A stretch of DNA of 39,244 bases. It comes from Hydrogenophilales bacterium. Lineage in GTDB: Bacteria > Pseudomonadota > Gammaproteobacteria > Burkholderiales > Thiobacteraceae. The notes beneath the pieces were generated by a model. That model did not search any database. It was not told the origin of the DNA and worked only from the letters and a program-made list of their open reading frames with translations. Position 1 is the stretch's first letter; each line of letters starts with the position of its first letter. Positions 8,068 through 16,891 of this stretch are shown here, piece after piece. The position numbers were made by a program, and so were the translations under genes. The stretch lies in contig JACRIU010000090.1 in NCBI GenBank assembly GCA_016235775.1, forward strand, positions 1-39,244, read 5' to 3'.

Positions 8068-9249
8068 TCATCGCAACGGCTGCCAATTTTGCGACGCCAA
8101 ACACATGGCCGGCACCGCAGTAATACCCTCCGCCAGCGGCCAGGGGTCACCCTCGCCATGGCAAATTACGTAAAGATGTTCCAAGCCCAGCACCTCACGG
8201 GCTGAACGCATGGAGGCTGTCACCTTGGGAGAGCGCGTCAATTTGATTTCAAATCCTAGACGTCGATTGCCACGACTAATAAGCAAATCCAGTTCCGCGC
8301 CAGTGTGCACTCCCCAGAAGAACACTTCCCCCGGCTTTGCACCAGTGCGGCGAATGACTTCGTGCAGCATAAACCCCTCCCAAGAAGCTCCGCACTTGGG
8401 GTGCGCCAGAAGATCATCCACCGCGCCTACGCCCAACAGGCTGTGCAAAATACCGCTATCCATCACATACACCTTCGGGGATTTCAGCTCGCGCTTGCCG
8501 AGGTTGGTATGCCAGGGCGGGAGGCGAAAAGCCATGAAGGTACCCTCCAAGATATCCAGGTAACGCAACACGGTTTTATCGCTCACGCCGAGTGCGCGCG
8601 CCAACTCGCTCCCATTCCAGGTTTGCCCGTGATAGTGGGCAAGCATGATCCAGAAACGGCGCAAGGTGATCGCTGGCAGGTTGATGCCCAATTGCGGTAG
8701 GTCGCGTTCAAGATAGGTACGGATAAAGGCGTCACGCCACTCACGGCTAGCGGCCAAATCATCCGCCAGCAGCGCTCGGGGGAAACCGCCACGCAACCAG
8801 CGGGAATCCAGCCAATCCGTGCCAGTTTCGTTAGGCGCGATTTCATCCAAAGCCAATCCATCAAGCTCATGAAACGCCACCCGGCCCGCCAGGGTTTCCG
8901 CTGTATGGCGGAGTAACTCCGGCGCGGCACTGCCCAGCAGCAAAAAGCGGGCAGGCGTATCCGGACGGTCGGCCAGCACACGCAACAGCGGGAACAAATC
9001 AGGCCGCGTTTGAATCTCGTCCAGCACCACCAGCCCGGTAAGCGGGCGCAGCACAAAAGCCGGATCAGCTAAGCGGGCCTGATCGTCAGGATCCTCCAGA
9101 TCGAAATGCCGAACCGAGCCCCGCCACTGGGTCGCTAACTGCCTTGCCAAAGTCGTTTTGCCGACCTGCCTCGGGCCAAGCATGGCCACGACCGGAAAAT
9201 CGGTCAGTTTACGTTCGAGTTGCGTCAGGTGGGCTAGGCGTTGGAGCAT
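8068..9249 (-). CDS. AAA ATPase with DUF4143 domain
   Basis: This 393-residue protein has an N-terminal P-loop ATPase: Walker A GPRQVGKTT at 25-33 and Walker B LVVLDEIQ with D77/E78. A winged-helix-like middle (SELARALGVSDKTVLRYLDI) and a C-terminal DUF4143 module follow. The C-terminal module has restriction-endonuclease-like features (WEGFMLHEVIRR, then GAELDLLI and LGFEIKLT, a D-x(n)-E-x-K pattern). The combination is a widespread accessory family of unknown physiological role, sometimes suspected in defence or toxin-like functions. It is a stand-alone gene between rmlA and gmd and probably not part of their pathway. A perfect 14-bp inverted repeat with a TATACT box lies directly upstream. 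Confidence 0.85.
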   Translation of the reverse strand: MLQRLAHLTQLERKLTDFPVVAMLGPRQVGKTTLARQLATQWRGSVRHFDLEDPDDQARLADPAFVLRPLTGLVVLDEIQTRPDLFPLLRVLADRPDTPARFLLLGSAAPELLRHTAETLAGRVAFHELDGLALDEIAPNETGTDWLDSRWLRGGFPRALLADDLAASREWRDAFIRTYLERDLPQLGINLPAITLRRFWIMLAHYHGQTWNGSELARALGVSDKTVLRYLDILEGTFMAFRLPPWHTNLGKRELKSPKVYVMDSGILHSLLGVGAVDDLLAHPKCGASWEGFMLHEVIRRTGAKPGEVFFWGVHTGAELDLLISRGNRRLGFEIKLTRSPKVTASMRSAREVLGLEHLYVICHGEGDPWPLAEGITAVPAMCLASQNWQPLR

Positions 9250-9264
9250 ACTTTGGCAGTATAG

Positions 9265-9301
9265 CCATGAAATATCGGCGATTCAATCCGATATTTCATG
9301 G
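9265..9301. promoter_or_regulatory. perfect 14-bp inverted repeat at the DUF4143 ATPase promoter
   Basis: CCATGAAATATCGG (9265-9278) is repeated in inverse orientation at 9288-9301 around a 9-bp spacer. Leftwards of it lies TATACT (9263-9258), 8 bp before the ATPase ATG. The repeat would therefore overlap the -35 region of a near-leaderless promoter. This suggests an operator, although it is also long enough to be a hairpin. Confidence 0.55.
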
Positions 9302-9381
9302 AATATGCCTGTGATCCAGTAAAACAAGCTGGGGGGTAAATCATGCTTAGAGCCCACGAGCTTGCGTGCAAAGCACCTACC

Positions 9382-9470
9382 TCATCCCAGTGGCTCGAAT
9401 AATTGCGCCAGATCGGTCGCGCCGAGTTTGAGCTTACCGCCGCCTTCGCCCAAGAGCGCTTCAGCGAGTT
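9382..9470 (-). pseudogene. coding-like tail fragment beyond rmlA
   Basis: After the rmlA stop, another leftward frame reads KLAEALLGEGGGKLKLGATD and ends AQLFEPLG with a stop at 9382. It looks like the extreme C-terminus of a real protein, perhaps a SNF2-type helicase tail, but is only about 29 codons long and has no start of its own. It may be a leftover of an earlier gene order. The identification is a guess. Confidence 0.2.
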
Positions 9471-9472
9471 TT

Positions 9473-10393
9473 TTAAAACACCCGATCTTTGAGCAGGTCG
9501 AGCAAATACTGCCCATAACTGTTCTTCTGCATGGGCCGTGCCAAGGCTTCGACTTGTTCCGCTGAAATATAGCCCATGCGGTAGGCGATCTCTTCCGGGC
9601 AGGCGATTTTGAGCCCTTGCCGCCGCTCGATAATTTCGATGAATTGCGAGGCTTCGAGCAAGGACTCGTGCGTGCCGGTATCCAGCCACGCCATGCCGCG
9701 GCCCATGACCGCGACTTCCAATTTGTCTTGCGCGAGGTAGACGCGATTGACGTCGGTAATTTCCAGCTCACCGCGCGCCGAGGGTTGAAGATTGCGCGCG
9801 ATGTCCACCACGCGGCTATCGTAGAAATACAAGCCGGTGACGGCGTAGCGGGATTTCGGTTTGCCCGGTTTTTCTTCGATCGAGATGGCGCGGCCGGTCG
9901 CATCGAATTCCACCACGCCGTAGCGCTCCGGGTCTTGCACGGGATAGGCGAACACGGTTGCGCCCGTGGTTTTGGCGGCGGCGCGTTTGAGATCTTCCGC
10001 CAGCTCGTGGCCGTAGAAAATATTGTCCCCCAGCACCAGCGCGCAGGGTTCATCGCCGATAAAATCCGCCCCGACCAGAAACGCCTGCGCGATGCCCTCC
10101 GGCTTGGGCTGCACGGCATAGGAAATACTCAAGCCCCATTGCGCGCCATCGCCCAGCAATTGCTCAAAGCGCGGCGTGTCTTGCGGGGTGGAGATCACCA
10201 GAATATCGCGTATCCCCGCCAGCATCAGCGTGGAGAGCGGATAGTAGATCATCGGCTTGTCGTACACCGGCAGCAATTGTTTGGAGACCGCCTGCGTCAC
10301 CGGATAGAGGCGGGTGCCGGAACCGCCGGCGAGGATGATTCCTTTTCCTTGGGGAGCGGGGAGCGGGGAGCGGGGAGCGGCGTGGTCAGTCAT
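9473..10393 (-). CDS. rmlA: glucose-1-phosphate thymidylyltransferase
   Basis: This 306-residue enzyme has the nucleotidyltransferase signature [17 protein letters not shown] (residues about 17-33), [19 protein letters not shown] and the Mg-binding [10 protein letters not shown]. It makes dTDP-glucose from dTTP and glucose-1-phosphate, the entry step to dTDP-rhamnose and related sugars. The first 15 residues ([15 protein letters not shown]) are not part of the family. They are encoded by a GGGGAGC tandem repeat, and no later start codon precedes the conserved core. It overlaps the four-helix-bundle gene by 8 bp and follows rmlB through it, so all three are probably co-translated. rmlC and rmlD are not in this window. 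Confidence 0.94.
   Translation of the reverse strand: MTDHAAPRSPLPAPQGKGIILAGGSGTRLYPVTQAVSKQLLPVYDKPMIYYPLSTLMLAGIRDILVISTPQDTPRFEQLLGDGAQWGLSISYAVQPKPEGIAQAFLVGADFIGDEPCALVLGDNIFYGHELAEDLKRAAAKTTGATVFAYPVQDPERYGVVEFDATGRAISIEEKPGKPKSRYAVTGLYFYDSRVVDIARNLQPSARGELEITDVNRVYLAQDKLEVAVMGRGMAWLDTGTHESLLEASQFIEIIERRQGLKIACPEEIAYRMGYISAEQVEALARPMQKNSYGQYLLDLLKDRVF
10351..10378. repeat. GGGGAGC heptamer tandem repeat at the rmlA start
   Basis: Four perfect GGGGAGC units encode most of the non-conserved N-terminal extension of RmlA. The repeat resembles the GC-rich parts of the 38-bp repeats at 10732-10817. Confidence 0.8.
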
Positions 10394-10820
10394 CGTTTTG
10401 CACTTTTCGATGTAATCCTGATAGCAATTTGCTGGTTCGTTCCAACAAGGCCTGTAACTCGGTTGGGGCTAGTAGATAGCCCAGCATCTCAGCAATTCTG
10501 ATCTGCGTATCCAGCTCGCTTAATGATCCCTTTGCAATGCTGAGAAACTGCGCCATCTCTTTCCGGCTTGTTCTGGCAGAGCCCTCCGCAATATTGCTCG
10601 GTATGGATACCGCAGCCCGCCGCATTTGGCTAACTAAGCCAAATTGCTCATGCCGCGGAAAATTACCCGTCACTTCATAAACCGTTTTCACCAACAACAT
10701 CGCGGAACGCCAAACCTCAAGCCTGGTATGTGGTTTTTCACTACTCGCGGCTCCCCGCTTGCCGCTCACTGGGGAGTTCGGTTTTTCACTACTCACAGCT
10801 TCCTGCTTACCGCTCACCAT
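10386..10820 (-). CDS. four-helix-bundle protein (23S rRNA intervening-sequence family)
   Basis: This 144-residue protein has a conserved core from residue about 33: [19 protein letters not shown], then [19 protein letters not shown], then [20 protein letters not shown]. This is the signature of the small four-helix-bundle family first noticed in rRNA intervening sequences but common as free-standing genes near surface-polysaccharide loci. Its molecular role is unknown. Residues about 2-31 are two copies of a SGKxxAxSSEKP motif encoded by a 38-bp direct repeat, not by the family. The gene overlaps rmlB by 14 bp and rmlA by 8 bp, so it is wedged into an rmlBA operon. The only ATG is at 10820. 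Confidence 0.85.
   Translation of the reverse strand: MVSGKQEAVSSEKPNSPVSGKRGAASSEKPHTRLEVWRSAMLLVKTVYEVTGNFPRHEQFGLVSQMRRAAVSIPSNIAEGSARTSRKEMAQFLSIAKGSLSELDTQIRIAEMLGYLLAPTELQALLERTSKLLSGLHRKVQNDD
10732..10817. repeat. 38-bp direct repeat, two copies
   Basis: Copies at 10732-10769 and 10780-10817 agree at 33 of 38 positions; both start GGTTTTTCACTACTC and end CCGCTCAC. They are separated by 10 bp. They form the 5' end of the four-helix-bundle gene and lie at its junction with rmlB. Confidence 0.8.
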
Positions 10821-11862
10821 AGTTCTCCACCAGCCATCCCTGATATTCGCCGCTCACCACATGCTCCACCCAACTTTGATGATCGAGATACCACTGCACA
10901 GTTTTGCGAATGCCGGACTTAAATGTCTCGCTGGGGACCCAGCCTAATTCTTGCTCGATCTTGCGTGCATCGATCGCATAGCGACGATCATGGCCGGCGC
11001 GGTCTTTGACGTAGGTAATCAGCGCGGCATAAGGTTGCGCGGCGGGCTTTAACTCATCAAGCAGCGCGCACACGGTTTTCACTACATCGATATTGGCCAT
11101 CTCATTGCAGCCGCCGATATTGTAAGTCTCGCCCACGCGACCTTGCGCCAACACTGCACGAATCGCGCTGCAATGGTCGCCCACATACAACCAATCGCGC
11201 ACGTTGAGGCCATCGCCATAGATCGGCAGCGGCTTGCCGCTTAAAGCATTGTGGATGATCAGCGGGATCAATTTTTCCGGAAACTGATACGGGCCGTAGT
11301 TGTTGGAACAATTGGTGGTGAGCACCGGCAGGCCATAAGTGTGATGATAGGCGCGCACCAAATGATCGGACGCGGCTTTGGACGCCGAGTACGGGCTATT
11401 CGGCGCAAACGGCGTGGTCTCGGTAAACGCCGGATCGTTCGGCCCCAAGGAGCCGTACACTTCATCGGTGGACACATGCAGAAAACGAAACGCCGCGCGT
11501 TGCTCATCCGGTAAACCACCCCAATACGCGCGCACCGCCTCCAGCAAATGAAACGTGCCCACTACGTTGGTTTGAATAAAATCTTCCGGGCCGTGAATCG
11601 AACGATCGACATGGCTCTCCGCGGCGAAATTCACGACGGCGCGCGGTTGGTGCTGCTTAAGCAGTCCTTCCACCAAGGCCGCATCGCCGATATCGCCATG
11701 CACGAAAATATGGCGAGGATCGTCCTTGAGCGAAGCCAGGCTTTCCAGATTGCCGGCATAAGTGAGCTTGTCGAGATTGACCACCGGCTCATCGTGCGCA
11801 GCCAGCCAATCCAGCACAAAATTCGCGCCGATAAAACCTGCGCCGCCGGTAATTAGAATCAT
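10807..11862 (-). CDS. rmlB: dTDP-glucose 4,6-dehydratase
   Basis: This 351-residue enzyme has [13 protein letters not shown] (4-16), the RmlB catalytic triplet T132-D133-E134 in STDEVYGSL, and Y158/K162 in [30 protein letters not shown] and [11 protein letters not shown] are further RmlB signatures. It converts dTDP-glucose to dTDP-4-keto-6-deoxyglucose using bound NAD, the second step of dTDP-rhamnose synthesis. It overlaps the upstream epimerase by 4 bp (ATGA) and the downstream four-helix-bundle gene by 14 bp. Length is normal for the family. Confidence 0.95.
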   Translation of the reverse strand: MILITGGAGFIGANFVLDWLAAHDEPVVNLDKLTYAGNLESLASLKDDPRHIFVHGDIGDAALVEGLLKQHQPRAVVNFAAESHVDRSIHGPEDFIQTNVVGTFHLLEAVRAYWGGLPDEQRAAFRFLHVSTDEVYGSLGPNDPAFTETTPFAPNSPYSASKAASDHLVRAYHHTYGLPVLTTNCSNNYGPYQFPEKLIPLIIHNALSGKPLPIYGDGLNVRDWLYVGDHCSAIRAVLAQGRVGETYNIGGCNEMANIDVVKTVCALLDELKPAAQPYAALITYVKDRAGHDRRYAIDARKIEQELGWVPSETFKSGIRKTVQWYLDHQSWVEHVVSGEYQGWLVENYGER

Positions 11863-12875
11863 GCGCGCTGCGCTCCGTAATAGGCCTTATACCATTCCAC
11901 GAACTTGCCGATGCCCACCGCCAAGGGCGTGCTGGGCGTGAAGCCCACCGCATCGCGCAAGGCGTCGATATTCGCGTAGGTGGCTTTCACATCGCCCGGC
12001 TGCATGGGCAACATATTTTTCTCGGCTTTCTTGCCGCAGGCCTTTTCAATGGTCTCGATGAAAGTCATCAGCTGCACCGGCTCATGGTTGCCGATGTTGT
12101 AGATCCGAAATGGCGCATAGCTGGTGGCGGGATCGGGGTTGTCGTAGTCGAAATTGGGATCGGCGGTCGCCGGTTTATCCAGCACGCGCACCACGCCCTC
12201 GACGATGTCGTCGATGTAGGTGAAATCGCGCATCATCTTGCCTTCGTTGAATACATCGATCGGGCGGCCTTGCATAATCGCGCCGGTAAACAGCGAGGGC
12301 GACATATCCGGCCGGCCCCACGGACCGTACACCGTGAAAAAACGCAGCCCCGTGGCCGGCAAGCCATACAGATGGCTATAGGTGTGCGCCATCATCTCGC
12401 CGGATTTTTTGGTGGCGGCGTACAAGCTCACCGGATGATCGACATTGTCGTGTTCGGAAAACGGCATTTTAGTGTTGGCGCCATACACGCTGGAGCTGCT
12501 CGCATACACCAGATGCCCGACCTTGTTGTGGCGGCAGCCTTCCAGAATATTCATGAAGCCGACAATATTCGATTCGATATAGGCATGCGGGTTGAGCAGC
12601 GAATAGCGCACGCCGGGCTGCGCCGCCAGATTGATCACGCCTTGGAATTTTTCATCCTGGAATAATTTTTCCATCGCCGGCCGGTCGGCCATATTCATTT
12701 TGATAAAGCGAAAGTTTTTGTGGGCCTGCACTTGCGCGAGGCGCGCTTCCTTCAGCGCGACCTCGTAATAATCGTTGAGGGTGTCGATCCCCACCACTTC
12801 GTCGCCGCGCGCCAACAGGCGCAACGCGGTATGCATGCCGATAAAACCGGCGGCGCCGGTGATTAATACTTTCAA
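11859..12875 (-). CDS. UDP-glucuronate 4-epimerase-type SDR
   Basis: This 338-residue extended SDR has [20 protein letters not shown] (5-24), [16 protein letters not shown] (about 126-141) and Y152/K156 in [11 protein letters not shown]. The [20 protein letters not shown] stretch and the [13 protein letters not shown] segment are characteristic of UDP-glucuronate 4-epimerases, which make UDP-galacturonate. It overlaps the glycosyltransferase gene upstream and rmlB downstream by 4 bp each. That makes a tightly coupled leftward operon supplying sugars for LPS or exopolysaccharide. A different 4-epimerase substrate remains possible. Confidence 0.88.
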   Translation of the reverse strand: MKVLITGAAGFIGMHTALRLLARGDEVVGIDTLNDYYEVALKEARLAQVQAHKNFRFIKMNMADRPAMEKLFQDEKFQGVINLAAQPGVRYSLLNPHAYIESNIVGFMNILEGCRHNKVGHLVYASSSSVYGANTKMPFSEHDNVDHPVSLYAATKKSGEMMAHTYSHLYGLPATGLRFFTVYGPWGRPDMSPSLFTGAIMQGRPIDVFNEGKMMRDFTYIDDIVEGVVRVLDKPATADPNFDYDNPDPATSYAPFRIYNIGNHEPVQLMTFIETIEKACGKKAEKNMLPMQPGDVKATYANIDALRDAVGFTPSTPLAVGIGKFVEWYKAYYGAQRA

Positions 12876-13633
12876 ACTTCTCTCCCTTGTTGCAAAGCCA
12901 ATAGCTTGGCGTATTTCATCAAACTATTGTGACAGCCGATGCTGATATGCACCAAACCCGCCGCGCCATCGAGAAAACCGAGGCGCAGCACATAAAATTT
13001 TATGAACCGCAGCACCGGGCTCAGCGCCAATTGCACTACCCCTACTCGTTTGCCGCGCTTAAATAAGCGCTCTGCGGCCAGCGTGGTGTAGCGGTTTTGC
13101 TTGTCCAGATAGGCCGCCAAATCCTCGCTCGATTCGTGCAGCAGATCGCCTTTGATGCGCATGGCCGGGCCATCCAACTCCACTTTCTCGTGCACCGGGT
13201 CCGCGCTCCAGCGGCCATGCGCGCGATGGAACAAGCGCAGCGACCAATCCGGGTAGCCCTCGCCGTGCCGGAGCCAGCGCCCTAAAAATTTATTGCAGCG
13301 CGGCATCGCATAGCCTTGCGCTTGCGGCTGAGTCAGCGCCGCTTCGATGCTGTGCCGCAGCGCCTCGCTCACGCGCTCATCGGCATCCACGCACAGCACC
13401 CAATCGTGTTTTGCCTGTTCCACCGCAAATTGCTTTTGCGCGCCGTAACCCAGCCAATCCTGATGCAGCACGCGCGCGCCGCGCTGTTGCGCGATTTGAA
13501 CCGTGTCATCCACACTGCCGGAATCAACCACCACAATCTCATCCGCGAACGCGACGCTCGCCAGACACGCCGCAATCTGGTGCGCGGCATTGAGCGTGAT
13601 GATGGTGACGGAAAGGGGATGGCGCGACGGCAA
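12872..13633 (-). CDS. WaaE/LgtF-type family 2 glycosyltransferase
   Basis: This 253-residue glycosyltransferase (GT-A fold) begins [20 protein letters not shown], has [13 protein letters not shown] (about 32-44) and the metal-binding DADER (about 83-87). It then carries the WaaE-type block [20 protein letters not shown] and a VHEKVE segment. Such enzymes add glucose to the inner core of LPS, acting at the cytoplasmic side of the inner membrane; the donor here is inferred. The start is TTG at 13633 with AAGG about 7 bp upstream; no in-frame ATG precedes the conserved core. It is the first gene of the leftward operon and diverges from waaC/waaA, consistent with an LPS-core role. Confidence 0.87.
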   Translation of the reverse strand: MPSRHPLSVTIITLNAAHQIAACLASVAFADEIVVVDSGSVDDTVQIAQQRGARVLHQDWLGYGAQKQFAVEQAKHDWVLCVDADERVSEALRHSIEAALTQPQAQGYAMPRCNKFLGRWLRHGEGYPDWSLRLFHRAHGRWSADPVHEKVELDGPAMRIKGDLLHESSEDLAAYLDKQNRYTTLAAERLFKRGKRVGVVQLALSPVLRFIKFYVLRLGFLDGAAGLVHISIGCHNSLMKYAKLLALQQGREV

Positions 13634-13700
13634 GATGGGCCTTAAAACAAAGCGCCTATTCTATGCGCAAAGCGGGTTTCGGTGTAGGCTTAGCGCCCAA

Positions 13701-13769
13701 AACCGCAAGGCGAAATCGCCCTGCGGTTTCCCTCTCTCCTTGCTCTCTCCCGCAAGCGGGAGAGAGGGA
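13701..13769. repeat. two adjacent hairpins between waaE-like gene and waaC
   Basis: The first hairpin (13701-13728) pairs AACCGCA/TGCGGTT and GGCGA/TCGCC with one mismatch and a 2-nt loop. The second is a perfect 11-bp stem, CTCTCTCCCGC/GCGGGAGAGAG (13743-13766), a copy of the repeat also found in gmd and the restriction-modification gene. They sit in the divergent promoter region. They could be mobile repeats or affect the 5' ends of both transcripts. Confidence 0.75.
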
Positions 13770-13813
13770 CGTTGACTCGCTTTGCGAGTTTCATGTTTCG
13801 AGGAATCCCCGCC

Positions 13814-14776
13814 GTGCCCCGTATTCTGTTGGTCAAAACGTCCTCCATGGGCGATGTCATTCACAATCTGCCCGTCGTCAGCGATATCCGCAGCCGCTAC
13901 CCCAGCTTTGATATCGACTGGCTGGTGGAGGAGTCCTTCGCCGATATTCCCGCGCTGCACCCCGGCGTGGCGCATGTCATTCCGGTGGCGACTCGCCGCT
14001 GGCGCAAGACCCTGTATCGTCCACAAACCTGGCGCGAGATGCGCGAGATGCGCGCGCGCTTGGCCCACACCGCTTACGATTTCATCCTCGATACGCAAGG
14101 CCTGCTGAAAAGCGGGCTGCTCGCGCGCCTGGCTCACGGTGAGCGCTTCGGGCTGGATCGGCGCAGCGCGCGTGAGCCCTTGGCCGCCTTGTGCTACGAC
14201 AAAGTTTTTTCGGTCGACCCCGATGCTCACGCCGTGGTGCGCTATCGCACTTTGGCGGCACAGGCGTTTGATCTTGCTCCCAATCTACCGCTCGACTATG
14301 GCGTGCAAATCCCCAATACGCGATTGAACTGGTTGCCCGCAGGGCGCTATGCGGTGCTGCTGCACGCCACCAGCCGCGCAGAAAAATTGTGGCCCGAAGC
14401 CGATTGGGTCGCCCTGGGCGCTGACCTGCATCAACGCGGAATCATTGCCGTGCTGCCCTGGGGCGGCTTGGCCGAATACGAACGCGCACAGCGCCTGGCG
14501 AGCGCTATCCCCAATGCGATCGTCGCCCCGCGCCTGACGCTCAAAGAAGCCGCGCGCCTGCTCAAACAGGCAAGCTTAGTTGTTGGCGTCGATACCGGTT
14601 TGGTGCACCTCGCTACCGCCGTAGGCACACCTACCATCGGCATCTATGGCGGCTCCGATCCGGCAAAAAATGGGCTGTATGCGAACACCCCGATACGCAA
14701 TTTAGGCGGGCCGGGGCATGCGCCCAGCCGCGCTGAAGTAATCGCCGCCGCAGAAGAGATTTTGGCCCATGCCTAG
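13814..14776 (+). CDS. waaC: lipopolysaccharide heptosyltransferase I
   Basis: I choose the GTG at 13814, with GAGGAA at 13800-13805 (8-bp spacing), so the protein begins MPRILLVKTSSMGDVIHNLP, the expected WaaC N-terminus (320 residues). An in-frame ATG at 13772 would add 14 unrelated residues from the repeat region. Other marks are a DTQGLLKSGLLARLA segment, the GT-B C-terminal LHATSRAEKLWP and VGVDTGLVHLATAVGTPTIG. The enzyme transfers the first L-glycero-D-manno-heptose to Kdo of lipid A at the inner face of the inner membrane. It overlaps waaA by 8 bp, so the pair is translationally coupled. Confidence 0.94.
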   Translation: MPRILLVKTSSMGDVIHNLPVVSDIRSRYPSFDIDWLVEESFADIPALHPGVAHVIPVATRRWRKTLYRPQTWREMREMRARLAHTAYDFILDTQGLLKSGLLARLAHGERFGLDRRSAREPLAALCYDKVFSVDPDAHAVVRYRTLAAQAFDLAPNLPLDYGVQIPNTRLNWLPAGRYAVLLHATSRAEKLWPEADWVALGADLHQRGIIAVLPWGGLAEYERAQRLASAIPNAIVAPRLTLKEAARLLKQASLVVGVDTGLVHLATAVGTPTIGIYGGSDPAKNGLYANTPIRNLGGPGHAPSRAEVIAAAEEILAHA

Positions 14777-16025
14777 ACTGCTCTATTCGCTCATCTTGTA
14801 TCTGCTGCTGCCCTTCATCCCCCTGCGGCTGCTATGGCGCGCGCGCAAGCAGCCGGAATATCTATCCCGCTGGAGCGAACGCTTCGGCTTCTATTGCACC
14901 GCAACGACCCATCCTATGATCTGGATTCACGCCGTATCGGTAGGCGAGACTCGCGCCGCCACGCCTTTGATCGATGCACTGCAAGCGCGCTATCCCACGC
15001 ATCGGATCTTGCTCACCTGCATGACGCCGACCGGGCGCGCGGCCGGAAATCAACTCTATGGCGCGCGCGTGACACAAGTTTATTTGCCCTACGACTATCC
15101 AGGCGCAGTGCGCCGATTTTTGACGTGCTTCCAACCCAGCTTCGGGCTGCTGATGGAAACCGAACTGTGGCCCAACCTGATCGCCGCATGCAAAACGCGC
15201 GGCGTACCGCTGGCCTTGATCAACGCCCGCCTCTCGGAAAAATCTGCGCGCGGCTATGCCCACTTCGGCAGCTTGATAAGCGCAGCGCTAGAAAACTTAC
15301 CGCTCATCTGCGCCCAAAGCGCAGCCGATGCCGAACGCCTCCAGCAGCTCGGCGCAACCAACGTCAGCATCACCGGCAACCTGAAATTCGACGTCGCGCC
15401 ACCAACCGATATCGCAGAGCAAGCAAAACACTTGCGCGAATTATTAGGTAATGAGCGGCGTGTCTTACTCGCCGCCAGCACACGTGAAGGCGAAGAAGCG
15501 CTGCTGCTTGACGCTTTCAGCGCCCAATCGAACTTTTTGCTGGTGATCGTACCGCGCCATCCGCAACGCTTCGACGATGTAGCCGCCTTACTCGCGGCTC
15601 TAAACATCCCCTATCAACGCCGCAGCGAAAATGCGCCAATCCGCGCAGAGACGCGCGTCGTGCTCGGCGACAGCATGGGCGAAATGTTCACCTACTACGG
15701 CGCAGCGGATGTAGCGATCATCGGCGGCAGCCTGCTGCCATACGGCGGTCAAAACCTGATCGAAGCCTGTGCACTAGGCGTGCCCGTAATCATCGGCCCG
15801 CACACCTACAATTTCACGCAAGTCGCACAAGATGCCATCGCAGCCGGCGCAGCACTGCGTGTAGTGGATGCCAGCGCGGCAATGGCGCAAGCGCAACGCT
15901 TGCTGGAAGATACGAAAGCAGAAAAACAAATGAGCAACGCAGCACGGGAATTTGCCGCCGCGCATCGCGGTGCAGTAGAAAAAACGATAGTGACTATTGA
16001 AGAAACACTTTTAGCCGCGAGTTAA
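14769..16025 (+). CDS. waaA: 3-deoxy-D-manno-octulosonic acid transferase
   Basis: This 418-residue, full-length Kdo transferase starts with a membrane-proximal helix (SLILYLLLPFIPLRLLWRAR). It carries IHAVSVGETRAATPLIDAL (about 51-69, with the catalytic E59 in GET), LLMETELWPNL, and the C-terminal GT-B block FTYYGAADVAIIGGSLLPYG with GGQNLIEACALGVPVIIGP. It attaches Kdo to lipid IVA at the inner membrane. It follows waaC with an 8-bp overlap. Its last 83 codons are repeated in diverged form at 16428-16676, in a tandem duplication that includes the downstream repeat region. The gene itself looks complete. Confidence 0.95.
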   Translation: MPRLLYSLILYLLLPFIPLRLLWRARKQPEYLSRWSERFGFYCTATTHPMIWIHAVSVGETRAATPLIDALQARYPTHRILLTCMTPTGRAAGNQLYGARVTQVYLPYDYPGAVRRFLTCFQPSFGLLMETELWPNLIAACKTRGVPLALINARLSEKSARGYAHFGSLISAALENLPLICAQSAADAERLQQLGATNVSITGNLKFDVAPPTDIAEQAKHLRELLGNERRVLLAASTREGEEALLLDAFSAQSNFLLVIVPRHPQRFDDVAALLAALNIPYQRRSENAPIRAETRVVLGDSMGEMFTYYGAADVAIIGGSLLPYGGQNLIEACALGVPVIIGPHTYNFTQVAQDAIAAGAALRVVDASAAMAQAQRLLEDTKAEKQMSNAAREFAAAHRGAVEKTIVTIEETLLAAS

Positions 16026-16422
16026 CAAAAAATGCACGAAACGCTGGTGCTGCACTGGTGTTGACCTGGTTTTCGGGGCCCCTTGCTGTGCCGCCGAGTA
16101 GCGCAGCCATGCCGGGGGAAGTCGGCGAGCACTTGTTTGAGCAAGAGTCCGCGTAGCGGATCGTGCGAGTTGCGCAGCCGCCCGGCATGGCGAGCAACGC
16201 AGGGAACTCCCGAAGGGAGCGGTGCAGGGGGTGTCTTTTTCTTGGGTTACCTTCTTTTGGACAAGCAAAAGAAGGTAACTGCCCCGCCGGGGCATGACCG
16301 GCTCCCAAACAAATGCGCTTAGCGCACGATCAAGAAATGCCTGTCAGGATTTACAAAAATCCAAATAACCAAAGCCTGTCACTGCTGACCCTGTCAGAAA
16401 TAATCGTGTCTGACCCCATTAA
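15777..16422 (+). repeat. tandem duplication, unit 1 (waaA 3' end plus downstream repeat)
   Basis: This 646-bp segment begins at GGCGTGCCCGT inside waaA and ends at CCCCATTAA. It recurs in the same orientation at 16428-17068, only 5 bp later. It includes the final 83 codons of waaA and about 400 bp of non-coding repeat. Confidence 0.88.
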
Positions 16423-16427
16423 TTTGG
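16026..16427. other. non-coding repeat region downstream of waaA
   Basis: This stretch contains no credible gene; the frames that can be drawn on both strands are low-complexity products of a widespread repeat. It carries a perfect 14-bp hairpin (16246-16259 with 16266-16279), a GCCCC/GGGGC hairpin right after it, and a TGCGC/GCGCA palindrome. The hairpin lacks a T-tract but may still stabilise or end the waaCA transcript. Confidence 0.6.
16246..16279. repeat. perfect 14-bp hairpin, copy 1
   Basis: GTTACCTTCTTTTG pairs with CAAAAGAAGGTAAC around a GACAAG loop. An identical copy lies at 16892-16925. The conservation between the diverged duplication units suggests that the structure matters. 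Confidence 0.85.
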
Positions 16428-16676
16428 GGCGTGCCCGTCATCATCGGCCCGCACACCTACAATTTCGCCCAAGTCGCACAAGACGCAATCGCCGCGGGAG
16501 CAGCAATACGCGCAGTGGATGCCAGCGCGGCGCTGGCGCAAGCACAGCGCTTGCTAGAAGATGCGGCAGGAGCAAAACAAATGAGCGAAGCGGCGCGAGC
16601 ATTTTCCGCCACGCATCGCGGCGCAGTGGAAAAAACGATGGCGGCTATTGAAGAAAAACTGTTAGCCGCGAATTAA
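16428..16676 (+). pseudogene. waaA 3' fragment (diverged duplicate)
   Basis: The frame encodes about 82 residues matching the WaaA C-terminus from GVPVIIGPHTYNF to the stop. It differs at roughly 16 of the 81 aligned residues (for example QRLLEDAAGAKQMSEAARAF against QRLLEDTKAEKQMSNAAREF). It lacks the first four fifths of the gene and has no ribosome-binding site, so it is a non-functional remnant. Many differences are amino-acid changes, so the copy is not a fresh duplication. It is either old or came from a related genome. Confidence 0.85.
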
Positions 16677-16891
16677 CGAAAATCTACAACACATTGGTGC
16701 TGCACTGGTGTTGACCTGCTTTTCGGGGCCCCTTGCTGTACCGCCGAGTAGCGCAGACGAGCCGGGGAATTCGGCGAGGACCTGTCTGAGCGCGTGGCCG
16801 CGCAGCGGATCGCGCGAGTTCCGCAGCCGCCCGGCTTGGCGAGCAACGCAGGGAACCCGAAGGGCGGTGCAGGGGGGTGTCTTTTTCTTGG

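Noticed and set aside
9234..9689. Leftward frame spanning the end of rmlA and the ATPase promoter
   Set aside because: It overlaps rmlA in another frame, crosses the inverted repeat, and shows no domain or start signal.
13685..13770. Possible terminator of waaE or waaC in the divergent gap
   Set aside because: The hairpins lie upstream of both divergent genes and have no T-tract, so they cannot be terminators for these genes; they are treated as repeats.
14612..14620. A GGCGGTAGC match (leftward) to the RfaH ops core
   Set aside because: It lies inside waaC on the antisense strand, not ahead of a leftward operon in a leader, and it lacks the rest of the ops context. Chance match.
16083..16322. 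Short frames on both strands in the repeat downstream of waaA
   Set aside because: They arise from a repeated non-coding element (the same frames recur at 16684-16968) and have no ribosome-binding sites or real protein features.
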